A stretch of 64,000 bases of DNA from Achromobacter pestifer (lineage in GTDB: Bacteria > Pseudomonadota > Gammaproteobacteria > Burkholderiales > Burkholderiaceae_B). Every line of letters starts with the position of its first letter. Within the stretch, counting starts at the first letter, position 1. Where the stretch lies: assembly GCF_902859625.1 (NCBI RefSeq), contig NZ_CADIJX010000004.1, positions 248,001 through 312,000 on the forward strand. The letters run 5' to 3'. The notes below the pieces were generated by a model that was given only the letters and a program-made list of their open reading frames with translations, searched no databases and was not told the DNA's origin. Positions 26,652 through 36,263 of the stretch are shown here, piece after piece. The translations under genes and the position numbers were made by a program.

Positions 26652-28709
26652 TCAGGCCAACATCCGACGCATCGGCTGGATATCGATGCGCTCATCGTTT
26701 TCCGGCACAGGCATGACCGATGCGCACAGGCCCAGGAATTTGCCCAGCATCGCATCCAGCGAAAACAGCTTCTGCGCGCGATGGCGGCTGTGGTCTCTTA
26801 GCGCTTCGTTGTCGCGCACCTGGTCCACCATTGATGCGACTTTCTCGCAGGCCTCGTGCAGATCCGGATGTTCGACATCCTTAAGCAGGTGACCGGTCAC
26901 GTTCTCTACGAAGCACTCGCCGGCGCCGCCGGCAGGCGTCGAAACCACCGGAACGCCCAGCAGCTGGGCTTCGATCAGCACGTTGGGCAAACCCTCGTAC
27001 CGCGACAGCAGCACGCTGGCGTCCATTTGCGAATACCAATAGCCAACGTGATTGGACAGGCCCACCAGCAACAGCCGATCCGTCACACTCAGCTCGTGCG
27101 CAAGCGCCTCGATGTTCTCTCGCAGACGCCCGTCACCCACGATGACAAAGCGCGCCTGTGGACGTTCCTTCAGGTAGAGCGCCGCCAGCTTGATCCAGAG
27201 TTGCGGCCGCTTGTCCGGCTCCAGCCGGAATACGCCACCGATCGTCTCCGTGGCATCGGTCGTGCTCTCTTGGAAGGCCTTCCACTTCTCCTCATCCGCG
27301 GCCGATGCGTCAGTCGCCAGATCCGGCACGCCGTTGTACAGAATGTGAAAGCGCATGAGCGGAATATCCAGCCATTCCGAATAGGCTTCCGCGGCCTTGC
27401 GGCTATTGCTGACGAACACCACCCCGGGCACTTGAGCCAAGGCTTGGTAGAGCTCTGGATACTCTTCGCGGAAACGGTCCTTGCGGATATTCGGCGGCAG
27501 CCCGCGAAACACGAGATGTATGGTCGGGGCCCCGGCCAGCAAGGCGGCCAGCGCGCCGAACAGGCAAGTCCCGTCCTGCCACAGACTCACGACGTCAAAC
27601 AGGTTGGCCCGGAGGACGGGCGCAAGCCGTGTCACGCCGTAATGAACGGGTGGCGGCAATTGCTCCAGCAAGCGGCCCAGGCTTCCTTCCGGCAGCGCTT
27701 GATGAGAGACGGAAATGGCGGGCAGTCTGTTGATTTCCGTGACCGGAATCCGCGCCTTGATCAGAACGGGCAGGAAGAAATCCTCCTGCTTCTTAGCGGC
27801 CCCCGACGGCTCGGTGTGCTGCTTGACCAGCACCTCGACCTTCTTCGGTCTCATGAGCATGTCGGTTGGCTGCGAGTCTGGCGACGCCGCCAAGCGGGTC
27901 AGTTCGCCCGCCAGCCGCGTCAGCTGCCGCTCGGCGCCGCCCGGCCCAAGGCTGCCCGTCACCAGCGCCACCGATATCGGCTTCTCCGGTGACTGTTCGG
28001 CAATCTGTCGATTCCGGAAGTGCAGAATCGCATGCTTCATCGACACGATCCTGACGTCCTTTCCGGCCAGCCCTTCTTCAGACTCGAAGCGCTGGTAGAA
28101 GGCATAGTCGCTAGCCAGTCCTTCGGCCAGTTCTGCTGCCTTGCTGCCAGGCGCAAGATGCTTCGCAACGGGCGCGATCGCCTCGAATGCGTCGGCCAGC
28201 AAGCCGCGCTTACGCAATCGCTTGGCGAATTCGACTCGCATGTTGCGATCCGTATGCTCGGATATCAGCCGACGAAACAGCGCGTCGGACTGCTCGTGTG
28301 CACGAATGTCGCTCAGCAGCTTTGCCCGCGCGAACAAACGGTCTGCACTCTCCACTGACTCGGGCAGATGGTGGTCGACCAAGGACAAGGCGTCATCGAT
28401 ACGCCGTTCCTTCACGAGGCGGGTCGCGCAGTAGCGGACGATCTGTAGATCATCCGGGCATTCCTGCAATAGCGTCGACCACTGTTCGGCCATGCCCTCA
28501 TTCAAGCCCGCCGACTCCTTCAGCTTAAGCAGAAGGAAGCGGACTTTCGAGTCTTCCATGTAACCGCGAGCCAACTCTTTTGCCTGAGTCAGATTCTCCT
28601 GTGCAACTTGCACCCGCCCCGACGCCGTGACGATCTCTTCCAATTGGGAATGAACCCATTGAAGATCGGACGTAGCGTCCACCCGCTCGGTAGTCAGTGG
28701 TGGGTTCAT
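26652..28709 (-). CDS. tviE: TviE-like GT4 glycosyltransferase with N-terminal TPR region, Vi-type polymerase
   Basis: 685 residues from the ATG at 28709, which overlaps the tviD stop (ATGA). The N-terminal 220 residues look like helical repeats (TPR-like). The rest is a GT-B glycosyltransferase with a family 4 C-terminal half: RLEPDKRPQLWIKLAALYL, ARFVIVGDGRLRENIE, and the E-x7-E donor-binding pattern in SRYEGLPNVLIEAQLLG. In Salmonella Typhi, TviE is the Vi polymerase that adds GalNAcA and works with TviD. Salmonella TviE is shorter (about 578), so the N-terminal repeat region here is longer. The location between tviD and vexA supports the assignment. Confidence 0.85.
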   Translation of the reverse strand: MNPPLTTERVDATSDLQWVHSQLEEIVTASGRVQVAQENLTQAKELARGYMEDSKVRFLLLKLKESAGLNEGMAEQWSTLLQECPDDLQIVRYCATRLVKERRIDDALSLVDHHLPESVESADRLFARAKLLSDIRAHEQSDALFRRLISEHTDRNMRVEFAKRLRKRGLLADAFEAIAPVAKHLAPGSKAAELAEGLASDYAFYQRFESEEGLAGKDVRIVSMKHAILHFRNRQIAEQSPEKPISVALVTGSLGPGGAERQLTRLAGELTRLAASPDSQPTDMLMRPKKVEVLVKQHTEPSGAAKKQEDFFLPVLIKARIPVTEINRLPAISVSHQALPEGSLGRLLEQLPPPVHYGVTRLAPVLRANLFDVVSLWQDGTCLFGALAALLAGAPTIHLVFRGLPPNIRKDRFREEYPELYQALAQVPGVVFVSNSRKAAEAYSEWLDIPLMRFHILYNGVPDLATDASAADEEKWKAFQESTTDATETIGGVFRLEPDKRPQLWIKLAALYLKERPQARFVIVGDGRLRENIEALAHELSVTDRLLLVGLSNHVGYWYSQMDASVLLSRYEGLPNVLIEAQLLGVPVVSTPAGGAGECFVENVTGHLLKDVEHPDLHEACEKVASMVDQVRDNEALRDHSRHRAQKLFSLDAMLGKFLGLCASVMPVPENDERIDIQPMRRMLA

Positions 28710-31186
28710 GCCGCCTTTCTCCGGTTGATCTTCTCGATCCACACCAGGCAGCGTTCGATGTAGTGATCGAACTGCGCCGGATTCTCAGAACGTTCCTGGA
28801 GCTTCTTCCAGTACGGCAAGGCTTGCTCGAAGCGATGCAGGCGCATGGCGCCCACGGCGGCCAAACGCAGGCCAACGGGGTCTTCGGGCACGAGTGCCAC
28901 GATCCGTTCGCCCAGCGCCAGGCGTTCCGTCGTGCTGGACGAATCCAGCGCGCGCGCCTCGGCATACAGGACGGCCAGGATGCGCCGCTTTTCGTGATCG
29001 ACTTCCGTCATCTGAGGCCACGATTGCGCAACGCGGTCCAGCAGATTCCAGGCTGCCTGATGATCGCCGTTGGACAGGATCTCGCGGGCGCCGCGGATCG
29101 CGCGCGGTCCAAGCCTGCCAAGCTGGCGCTCCGCTTCTTCCTTTGCGCTTTGGTCGGCGGACGCATGCGCAAGCACCATCTTGTAGGCGTCGATGGCCTC
29201 GCCGAACCAGCCGCCATTGAACGCCACCCGCGCAAAGTACAACTTCGCGCTGAACGGGGCGGACTCATCGGCAGCGGCCTGCTCAAGATGCCGCATGGCG
29301 GTTTGCTTGTCGCCCAGCGCGTCGGCTGCCCGGCCGCGCATGGCATCCAGTTCGGGGAAATCGACGTCGGTATCCAGTGCGATGTCCGTGAGGTCGATCA
29401 CTTCCTTGTTGTTGCCCGCCAAGAGCGCGGCCCGCACGCCAAGACGCATCGCCCGCTCGAATGCGCGTTGCGCGCGCACCCCGGTCAGTGCGTCAGGGTT
29501 GAGCAGACGGTGCGCGCAGATTCTCTCCGCGGCATCGCGCAGACGCCCCTCTTCCAGTGCACGATTCCCTTCTTCCGCCCAAGACGACGACTGCGCAAGC
29601 AGCCATGCACGGATTTCCTCTTGCTCGCTATCTGCCAGGTGGCAAGACACCGCCAATGCGGACGCAGCCAGGATGCAACCCCGCCACGACGCTTCCTTGA
29701 CGAGCTCCAGGGCCACAACGTCGTCCAAGTCAGGAGTCTCGGACGCCAAGGCGCGCAGTCCTGCGCGATCCCCGGCCATCAGGCGCTCGCGCCACAGCAC
29801 GGCAAACCCTCGGCCATACGACGGGATGGCTGCACGGACTTCGTGGACCCAGCGTATGGCGGCCTCCATGTCGCCGCTCGTCTGCAACAACGAGAGCACC
29901 GTGTCGGCCGCTTCCACCGCGCCCGCATCTTCCGGGGAAGAAATGCGGAACAATTGCTTCCAATTGCCCAGGGCCTCGTCGATGTGGCCCAATTGCGCTG
30001 CGGAAGCCGCTGCGATTCGTACGATTTCGGGGGTTTCGATCTCGTCGCCCAGCAGACCTGCCGCCAGCGAGTACGCCACATCATGGCGTCCCAGCTTGAA
30101 CTGATTGCGCATCAGAATCTGTTCGGCCTTGCTACCGGTTGCCAGTGCGCCATCCGCGCTGCCCAACAGCGCAAGCGACCCTTCGTAGTCACCCAGCTCT
30201 TCTTGAATCCTGGCGAACAGCAGCATGTGGTCAGGCAGGCCGGGATGGCGGCGAAGCACATCACGCACGCGCCGCGACGCTTCGCGCAGGTCGCCCGAAT
30301 CCCACAACTTTTCAATGCGCTCGGCGCTGTCGTCGGTTCCAAGCTTGGGCACGGCGACCTGCGGCGTGGATGCGCTCATGCGCGGACGCATGAAGTTCTT
30401 GTACCAGTCCGCGCACAGGCGCTCGCCAAAGTTCTGTGAGTAGTGCGTCAGGTCGAGCCCGCCGTTTTCCATCGCATCGGCTTGCCCAATCTTGTTCATC
30501 AGCGGCGTCGGATCGTAGCAAGGCACGCCAATGCGCTGAGCCCCCGCGACGATCGCAGCGATCAACTGCGCTCGCTGTTCGATCGGCACATTGTCCGGCG
30601 TCAGGGCGTTGACGTGCGTGACGAACACCACCTTGTCGCGACCGAGCAAGTCGACGATCTGACGCATTTCGGCCTCGATCTCGTCGTCCGTCAGATCACG
30701 CTTGACGATGCGGGACAGCAAATCCCGATCTTCCGAGGAGAGGCTGTTGAAGACCGGTTCTTGGTCCAGCAATGCGCGCCGCTCGGCAAGCCGGTCGGCG
30801 TGGGCGAGAGACCAGAACATCCGGGTGCGCGTGCGGTCGGCGAAGAACTCGCTGAAATAGCGCACCAGATAGTTGGACTGGATGGGATATCCATCAATGG
30901 TCAGCAACTTGCGCGAAGACAGTTCGACCATGTACAGGTCGGCCGCCTTGTGCGTCCCACGGCGAGCCTGCTCGCCATTCGACGGTCGGAAGATCAAGCG
31001 CTGCACGTCAGCGGGAATCTCACACTCGCCGAACATGAATCGCGCTTGCTGAAGCGCCTCAGCGCTGGTGTGCACAAAGCCGTAGTTGCGCCCGAGCTGA
31101 AGCTTGATCGGGTAGCGTCCCACGGCATCGCGCAGCGGCGTGTGGATGCGGCAGGTTCCAATGGGAGCGATGGTAAAAGCGGCCAT
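28706..31186 (-). CDS. tviD: TviD-like SGNH-type O-acetyltransferase with TPR region
   Basis: 826 residues, close to Salmonella TviD (about 831). The first 280 residues fit an atypical SGNH/GSCFA-like fold: FTIAPIGTCRIHTPLR at the N terminus, then VFVTHVNALTPDNVPIEQRA, and GGLDLTHYSQNFGERLCADW, where the Asp/His pair expected of SGNH enzymes could lie. The remaining 540 residues are helical repeats resembling TPRs. TviD is known to O-acetylate the Vi polymer and to interact with TviE. It starts 38 bp after tviB, leaving no room for tviC. The homology call rests on size, order and the N-terminal motif read by eye. Confidence 0.82.
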   Translation of the reverse strand: MAAFTIAPIGTCRIHTPLRDAVGRYPIKLQLGRNYGFVHTSAEALQQARFMFGECEIPADVQRLIFRPSNGEQARRGTHKAADLYMVELSSRKLLTIDGYPIQSNYLVRYFSEFFADRTRTRMFWSLAHADRLAERRALLDQEPVFNSLSSEDRDLLSRIVKRDLTDDEIEAEMRQIVDLLGRDKVVFVTHVNALTPDNVPIEQRAQLIAAIVAGAQRIGVPCYDPTPLMNKIGQADAMENGGLDLTHYSQNFGERLCADWYKNFMRPRMSASTPQVAVPKLGTDDSAERIEKLWDSGDLREASRRVRDVLRRHPGLPDHMLLFARIQEELGDYEGSLALLGSADGALATGSKAEQILMRNQFKLGRHDVAYSLAAGLLGDEIETPEIVRIAAASAAQLGHIDEALGNWKQLFRISSPEDAGAVEAADTVLSLLQTSGDMEAAIRWVHEVRAAIPSYGRGFAVLWRERLMAGDRAGLRALASETPDLDDVVALELVKEASWRGCILAASALAVSCHLADSEQEEIRAWLLAQSSSWAEEGNRALEEGRLRDAAERICAHRLLNPDALTGVRAQRAFERAMRLGVRAALLAGNNKEVIDLTDIALDTDVDFPELDAMRGRAADALGDKQTAMRHLEQAAADESAPFSAKLYFARVAFNGGWFGEAIDAYKMVLAHASADQSAKEEAERQLGRLGPRAIRGAREILSNGDHQAAWNLLDRVAQSWPQMTEVDHEKRRILAVLYAEARALDSSSTTERLALGERIVALVPEDPVGLRLAAVGAMRLHRFEQALPYWKKLQERSENPAQFDHYIERCLVWIEKINRRKAA

Positions 31187-31224
31187 TCAGGTCTCTCCTG
31201 TAATGAGGGATAGCGGGCCTGAAC

Positions 31225-32502
31225 TTAAAGAGTCCAGTACAAGAGGTCAGGCTGAAGCCGTTTGCTATCAAGCACGGACTTCAAGTCGCACACCATGCCC
31301 CCGCTCTTGACCAGATCCGGCATGTCATCCCAGATGGAGTCCATGGTTTCGCGGTGAGGAACGGCCAGAATCAGCACGTCCATGTCCCGGAATTCGTCGC
31401 GCTGCACGAGCTTGATGCCGTACTCGTGTTCCATCTGGTCCGAATCGGCCATCGGGTCGCATGCAACCGGCGTGATGCCGTATTCGCCCAGGGCGTTATA
31501 GAGATCGACGACTTTCGAGTTGCGGATATCGGGAACGTTTTCCTTGAACGTCATCCCCAGAATGCCGACCCGGGTCGATGCATTCAGGCGGCCGTTGCGG
31601 GCCAGGGTCTGGACCACGCGCGAGGCGACGTGCTTGGCCATGCCGTCATTGATCCGGCGGCCCGACAGGATGACCTCGGGGTGATAGCCGAGTTCTTGCG
31701 CTTTGGACGTCAGGTAGTACGGATCGACCCCAATGCAATGCCCGCCCACGAGACCCGGTGAGAACTTGAGGAAGTTCCACTTGGTTCCGGCGGCTTCCAG
31801 GACCTCGGAGGTACGAATGCCGACCAGATCGCAGATCTTCGACATTTCGTTCATCAGCGCGATATTGATGTCGCGCTGCGTGTTCTCAAGCACCTTCGCC
31901 GCCTCGGCCACTTTGATGGAAGAAGCGCGGTGTACGCCCGCGTCGATAATCTTTTCGTAGACGCCAGCGATGATTTCCAGCGATGCCGCATCCTGGCCGG
32001 ACACGATCTTCACGATCTTCTCAAGCGGATGCTCACGATCGCCTGGGTTGATCCGTTCGGGGCTGTAGCCCAGCTTGAAGTCGATGCCGCAACGCAGGCC
32101 AGACACTTTTTCCAGCTCCGGGCCGCAGATTTCTTCGGTTGCACCCGGGTGGACGGTGGACTCGAAGACGACGATGCATCCCGGACGCAGCACGGGGCCG
32201 ATCGACCTGCAAGCTCGGACCAGCAGGGAAAAGTCCGGATTGTTCTTCTCGTCAACGGGCGTCGGAACGGCAACGACGAAGAAATCGCAACCTTCCAGCT
32301 CCGACACCTGGTCGGTGAACTGCATGGGGGAAGCAATCAATACGTCGCGTTCGATCTCGCCGGTCCAGTCATCCCCTTCCTTCAGCCGTGCGATGCGCCG
32401 CTTATCCACATCAAAACCGATGACATCAAAGCGCTTGGAAAATGCGACGGCTACGGGTAGGCCGACATATCCAAGGCCACACACTGCGATTCTTTTTACC
32501 AC
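31225..32502 (-). CDS. tviB: TviB/WbpO-family UDP-N-acetylhexosamine 6-dehydrogenase
   Basis: 425 residues from a GTG at 32502, chosen because GAGG lies six bases upstream; an ATG at 32571 would add 23 residues lacking any conserved feature. A GLGYVG dinucleotide-binding loop is at residues 9-14, and the catalytic cysteine is C256 in GGHCIGVDPYY. It converts a UDP-HexNAc to the uronic acid with two NAD. TviB uses UDP-GlcNAc and WbpO uses UDP-GalNAc; the two are too similar for me to decide the substrate by eye. First gene of the capsule operon, behind a leader of more than 500 bp. The following gene is tviD, not the tviC epimerase. Confidence 0.88.
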   Translation of the reverse strand: MVKRIAVCGLGYVGLPVAVAFSKRFDVIGFDVDKRRIARLKEGDDWTGEIERDVLIASPMQFTDQVSELEGCDFFVVAVPTPVDEKNNPDFSLLVRACRSIGPVLRPGCIVVFESTVHPGATEEICGPELEKVSGLRCGIDFKLGYSPERINPGDREHPLEKIVKIVSGQDAASLEIIAGVYEKIIDAGVHRASSIKVAEAAKVLENTQRDINIALMNEMSKICDLVGIRTSEVLEAAGTKWNFLKFSPGLVGGHCIGVDPYYLTSKAQELGYHPEVILSGRRINDGMAKHVASRVVQTLARNGRLNASTRVGILGMTFKENVPDIRNSKVVDLYNALGEYGITPVACDPMADSDQMEHEYGIKLVQRDEFRDMDVLILAVPHRETMDSIWDDMPDLVKSGGMVCDLKSVLDSKRLQPDLLYWTL

Positions 32503-33067
32503 GGGGGACCTCACTGTTTTCGTCGTGTCGAGAACACTAGAAATTGACGCCCAGAGACACGTAATCGACATAAAATCGACATACGGTTGTCGTGTTTTGG
32601 GCGGACTGATTGCTAAAGAATTATTACTGTTCGATACCCAAATAAACGTGCTGGGTGACGAACCAACGAATCGTAGAGGGCATACACAGCAAACTTCTTT
32701 CTAAAAATTTTTATTGCTGTGGAAATAAATCAAAGTGGTCGTAATAAACCCGGGAAATCCCTTAAATAATTACATTCATTACATAAACCGCAACAAACCG
32801 GGATCGGGCAGTTGTTAGCAAATATTGAAAAGCGTTTTTCTTATTTTTGTTTAACCAAATTGAAAAGACATAATACCCAAACGGCGATTATTTATTAATA
32901 ACCAGAAGAAATGTCACCATTTCAAATTAACGTCACGGGTATCGCCACAATTCGGAAAGAATACCGTGCTACCCCACGCCTTCCTTAGCGACTGATAACG
33001 CCCGCAAAACCTGAATCTTGCGTTTCGTGAGGTGGGCGCCCACGCCCTGGCGGCAGCGCAGGCAAGG
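32503..33067. other. AT-rich leader/promoter region of the capsule operon
   Basis: About 565 bases without a credible gene, strikingly AT-rich from about 32590 to 32930 compared with the surrounding GC-rich DNA. It holds a tandem direct repeat AATCGACATA at 32563-32572 and 32574-32583 (period 11), about 60-80 bp upstream of the tviB start, and runs of A and T near 32700. I searched both strands for the ops/JUMPStart core GGCGGTAG and did not find it. The composition is typical of H-NS-silenced or regulated capsule promoters, which is inference. No specific promoter hexamers could be assigned with confidence. Confidence 0.6.
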
Positions 33068-33096
33068 AAAAAAAAGCCCACCGCAAGCGGTGGGCT
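33068..33096 (-). terminator. Rho-independent terminator-like hairpin after the second autotransporter
   Basis: Stem AGCCCACCGC at 33075-33084 with GCGGTGGGCT at 33087-33096. Read on the minus strand it is followed by eight T (33068-33075, complement of the A run). It lies 41 bp beyond the stop of the autotransporter gene, so it ends that transcript. Confidence 0.85.
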
Positions 33097-33136
33097 GCCG
33101 GGTTTCCGGCCACAGGTTGCTGGGTCGTGCGTCGGA

Positions 33137-35989
33137 CTAGAAGCGCATGGCCAGCTTGAACATCCCGGACTGTTGGCGGTTGCCGCCACCGAACTGTGCG
33201 TCGTAGGCGACGCCGGCCGTCGTGTTCCGCGTGATCGTCATTTCCGCGCCAAGCCCAAGGACAGCTGCGTCGCGCGCGATGGGAACCCCCGTCACCGAGA
33301 ACGTGCTGCCGCCGTCAAAAGCCAGTTCCTGCCTGGGCTTCACATCACCCATGGCATGACGCCAGCCCAGCGATGCCGTCAGGCGGCCGGGCGCGCGGTC
33401 GGAACCGAACATCCATGCGCCGCGCAGTCCCATCGTGGTGCTCGTCACGTCGTCAGTGCTTCCTGCTCCGTGCAGGGCTGCCGTGCCGCCGGATTCCTCG
33501 AAGTCGCGAGTGCGAACCTGGTTCCACGCCACACCGGCGAAGGGCTCAACGGAGTAGGTGTCGCCCAGCGGCAGCTTATAGCCAAGTTCCGTGAACACTT
33601 GCGTCGACGCGGCGTGATAGGACGACTTGAGCTGTTGGTTCAGGCTACCTGCCGCCACGTTGCGCTTGGTGTCGATATCGTGCCAGGTGTAGGCCGCGCC
33701 CGCCATGAAGCGCAGATGGCCAGGTCCGGCCTCGAAGCTTCGTCCGCCGAACAACGTGGCGGTATAGCTGTCGACGTCCGTGCGCGAGGACGCATCATCG
33801 ATCGAATTGTGGCTGCCGATGTAGCCGAGCGCACCACCCATTCGCCAGCCTCCGCCTACCGCACCGTCGCCGCCGACGAAGAGGCCGCCAGCCGATTGGG
33901 TCACGCTCGATGCATTGCCGTCGCTACCGAAGGTGCTCCAGTTGCCGAACACTTGCGCCCAGACCGGCGAGGCTCCGCTTTGCGGCAGGGCATCGGACGA
34001 CGGCGCACCCAGTTGAGCCGTGGGCCGTCCAGCGAGTACCGGCGCATCAAGGTTGCCACGCAAGTGGGCCAATGGCAGCGTGCGCACGGTGTCGCCTTGG
34101 CTCTGCAACACGCTGGCGGTGCTTGCGTACGCTTCGCCGGAGAGCATCCTCAAGGCCGAGCGCGCCTCACCTGGCGTCATGGTGAGAACCGCCGTCGTTA
34201 CCTGGCTGGCTCCCGTCTCTTTGCCCGATCCGTTGCCACTTGCGACCAACGACGATTCGCCTCCAGCCGCGGCCGTGCCATCGCCCGTCGACGTCGTTCC
34301 GCTTCCGGTCGAAGTCGATCCATTTCCCGTTGCAGTCGATCCGTTGCCGGTCGACGACGATCCATTTCCGGTGGCGGGAGGATCTTCCTTATCCAAGGCC
34401 CCGCCCACGCTGCTCTCGTTGCCGGTGTTGCCGATGTCGCCAATCGCCACGTCATTGCGCGTCAGCGTCATGAAGGCATTTTTGGCGTCGTAGCTGAGCG
34501 TGGGCGTCAAGAACGCATACGCGCTTGAGGCGCCGGTGAACCTGCCCTGTATGCCACCGTCCGCGGTCAGGATGTTGTAGGTCGTGCGCGGCGCATAGTT
34601 GCCGTCGGGACCCACGTGCGCCACGGAGCCATCAAGGTAGGCCACGCCCGTGACGTGGATGCGGTCGCTGGCGCTGCTGGCCGGATCGGCATGCACGCGA
34701 TAGATCGTGTTTTCGCCGAAGGTGAGATTGCCGTTGACGGTAAGCGTGCCGATGGGCGAGCCGTCATTGCCCGGCGAAATGACTGCGGTGGGATAGAGGG
34801 TGGTGGTGCCCACCTGGCCAACACCCGCCAGCACGACTTCGCGGCCGATATCAACGGGACCGTTCAACTTGCCGTCGATTTCCAGGGCGCCATCGGCGAT
34901 CAGGATGGGGCCGGTCAGGCCGCTGCTATCGGCAGTCAGGATCAACGATCCCGGGCCGGTCTTGACGAAGCCCTGCGTGCCTTGCAGAGGGTTGTCGATG
35001 GTGTCGACGAATTGGCCCGATGCATAGGTGCCGTCGCCAACCACAATCGCCGGCGGGTTTGCGCCGTTGGCGACCAGGGTGATCGGAGCGCCTTGCAGAC
35101 GATAGCGGTCAGTGGCGAACTGAAGGCCGGACACGCGGACGGGACCCGCCCTGCCATCGACAGTCACGGTGCCAACCGCGCCCGTGAAAATCGCATATCC
35201 GCCATCGGGCAGCGCGCCCGTGGCATTGGTCGGACTGTTCCAGTTGGCGCTGGCGGCGCTCCACGTGCCATTGCCACCGCCTGCCTGGGTGGCCGACGCC
35301 ACGCCGTTGCCATTCCACAGATTGGTCGTGCTCGGACCCAGGATAAGGTTGATCTGCTTGTCCCCGGTCAGCGACTGAATGGTCGCCCCTGGCACCGAGT
35401 CACCCGTGACCGTGCCCAACGACAAACCGTTGCCGCTCAACGTGCCGCCGTAGGACATGATCCGGTAGTAGCCCGCGTTGACGCCCAACGTATTCACCGA
35501 CACGTTCAGCGTCGTGTTGTTGATGGCGGCATTACCGCGAACCGTGATGTTGTCGCCGGTACCGGGCTGCGTGATGGGCAGTCCCGCGTAACCCGTCTCG
35601 AAGTCAAACACGGCATTGTTCATCGACAGGTTGCCATTGACGACCAGGTTGCCGTTGGACACGCCGGTCGGCGTGCCCACGGCATAGCCGGGCGCGACGC
35701 GCGCGTTGCCCGTCACGCTGAGATCACCATTGATCGAACCAAAACCCGCGACGGTGCCGTTCGATGTCGCATTGACGTTCCCACCGAGTGCGACGCCTGC
35801 TCCGCCCCCGTTGCCGCCGATCACCAGCGTGCCGCCGCTGACATCCACCCCACCGGGGAAATTGGCCGAACCGTCGAATACCTGAGTACTGCCTGACGGT
35901 ACGGTCAGGTCCGCAGCCGTGACGCTACCGCCGTAGGACGTGCTTAGCGCGAGCGTCGCCGTCAGCCACTTCTTCGTGCCATATATCAA
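33137..35989 (-). CDS. Autotransporter outer-membrane beta-barrel protein
   Basis: 950 residues from a TTG at 35989 that has AGAGGA six bases upstream; no ATG lies close enough to keep the signal peptide. The signal is short (about 25 residues, ending V-T-A-A). The passenger (to about residue 530) is a beta-helix with short repeats of the form G-x-L-x-V-x-G-N. A low-complexity Gly/Ser/Thr linker with five seven-residue repeats follows at about 540-575. The last 280 residues are a classic autotransporter barrel ending M-R-F. It resembles autotransporters of the BapA/pertactin-like group in Alcaligenaceae. It is downstream of an AT-rich region with phased GATACCATCC repeats and ends in a strong terminator. 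The ligand is unknown. Confidence 0.9.
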   Translation of the reverse strand: MIYGTKKWLTATLALSTSYGGSVTAADLTVPSGSTQVFDGSANFPGGVDVSGGTLVIGGNGGGAGVALGGNVNATSNGTVAGFGSINGDLSVTGNARVAPGYAVGTPTGVSNGNLVVNGNLSMNNAVFDFETGYAGLPITQPGTGDNITVRGNAAINNTTLNVSVNTLGVNAGYYRIMSYGGTLSGNGLSLGTVTGDSVPGATIQSLTGDKQINLILGPSTTNLWNGNGVASATQAGGGNGTWSAASANWNSPTNATGALPDGGYAIFTGAVGTVTVDGRAGPVRVSGLQFATDRYRLQGAPITLVANGANPPAIVVGDGTYASGQFVDTIDNPLQGTQGFVKTGPGSLILTADSSGLTGPILIADGALEIDGKLNGPVDIGREVVLAGVGQVGTTTLYPTAVISPGNDGSPIGTLTVNGNLTFGENTIYRVHADPASSASDRIHVTGVAYLDGSVAHVGPDGNYAPRTTYNILTADGGIQGRFTGASSAYAFLTPTLSYDAKNAFMTLTRNDVAIGDIGNTGNESSVGGALDKEDPPATGNGSSSTGNGSTATGNGSTSTGSGTTSTGDGTAAAGGESSLVASGNGSGKETGASQVTTAVLTMTPGEARSALRMLSGEAYASTASVLQSQGDTVRTLPLAHLRGNLDAPVLAGRPTAQLGAPSSDALPQSGASPVWAQVFGNWSTFGSDGNASSVTQSAGGLFVGGDGAVGGGWRMGGALGYIGSHNSIDDASSRTDVDSYTATLFGGRSFEAGPGHLRFMAGAAYTWHDIDTKRNVAAGSLNQQLKSSYHAASTQVFTELGYKLPLGDTYSVEPFAGVAWNQVRTRDFEESGGTAALHGAGSTDDVTSTTMGLRGAWMFGSDRAPGRLTASLGWRHAMGDVKPRQELAFDGGSTFSVTGVPIARDAAVLGLGAEMTITRNTTAGVAYDAQFGGGNRQQSGMFKLAMRF
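34269..34373 (-). repeat. Five 21-bp tandem repeats encoding a TGNGSxx linker
   Basis: On the minus strand the gene encodes five successive heptapeptides of the form T-G-N/S/D-G-S/T-x-x between passenger and barrel. The copies are diverged, so recent slippage is not evident, but copy number could vary between strains without a frameshift. Confidence 0.7.
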
Positions 35990-36188
35990 CGTGAATCCTC
36001 TTTCTCTTGATTAATAATCTGAAGCCCAAGCATTACGGGATTGCTGTAAAAGTATTACTACGTAACAGGCTAATCCGTAGGGATGAAAGTGGGCTTCCGC
36101 AAAAAAAGGACGCAATGTAAACGCTTTTTTTTGCAATACCAAGAATTAATGGAGTGATCCCGAAGAGATTATTAAAATAGCGACAATA

Positions 36189-36263
36189 GATACCATCCAA
36201 ATTATTCAATCAATAAAATGGATACCATCCGACCGCTTTGAATCGTGCGTCTGGATACCATCC
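36189..36263. repeat. Three phased direct repeats GATACCATCC
   Basis: Identical ten-mers GATACCATCC at 36189-36198, 36221-36230 and 36254-36263, with start-to-start spacings of 32 and 33 bp, close to three helical turns. The second and third copies extend to GGATACCATCC, itself a GGAT-N3-ATCC dyad. They lie 200-275 bp upstream of the autotransporter start, so a regulator-binding array is plausible but inferred. Confidence 0.65.

Noticed and set aside
32503-33136. JUMPStart/ops element for RfaH before the capsule operon
   Set aside because: The GGCGGTAG core was not found on either strand of the leader.
33032-35896. Plus-strand open frames opposite the second autotransporter
   Set aside because: No conserved features, and they are read through a terminator and the low-complexity linker.
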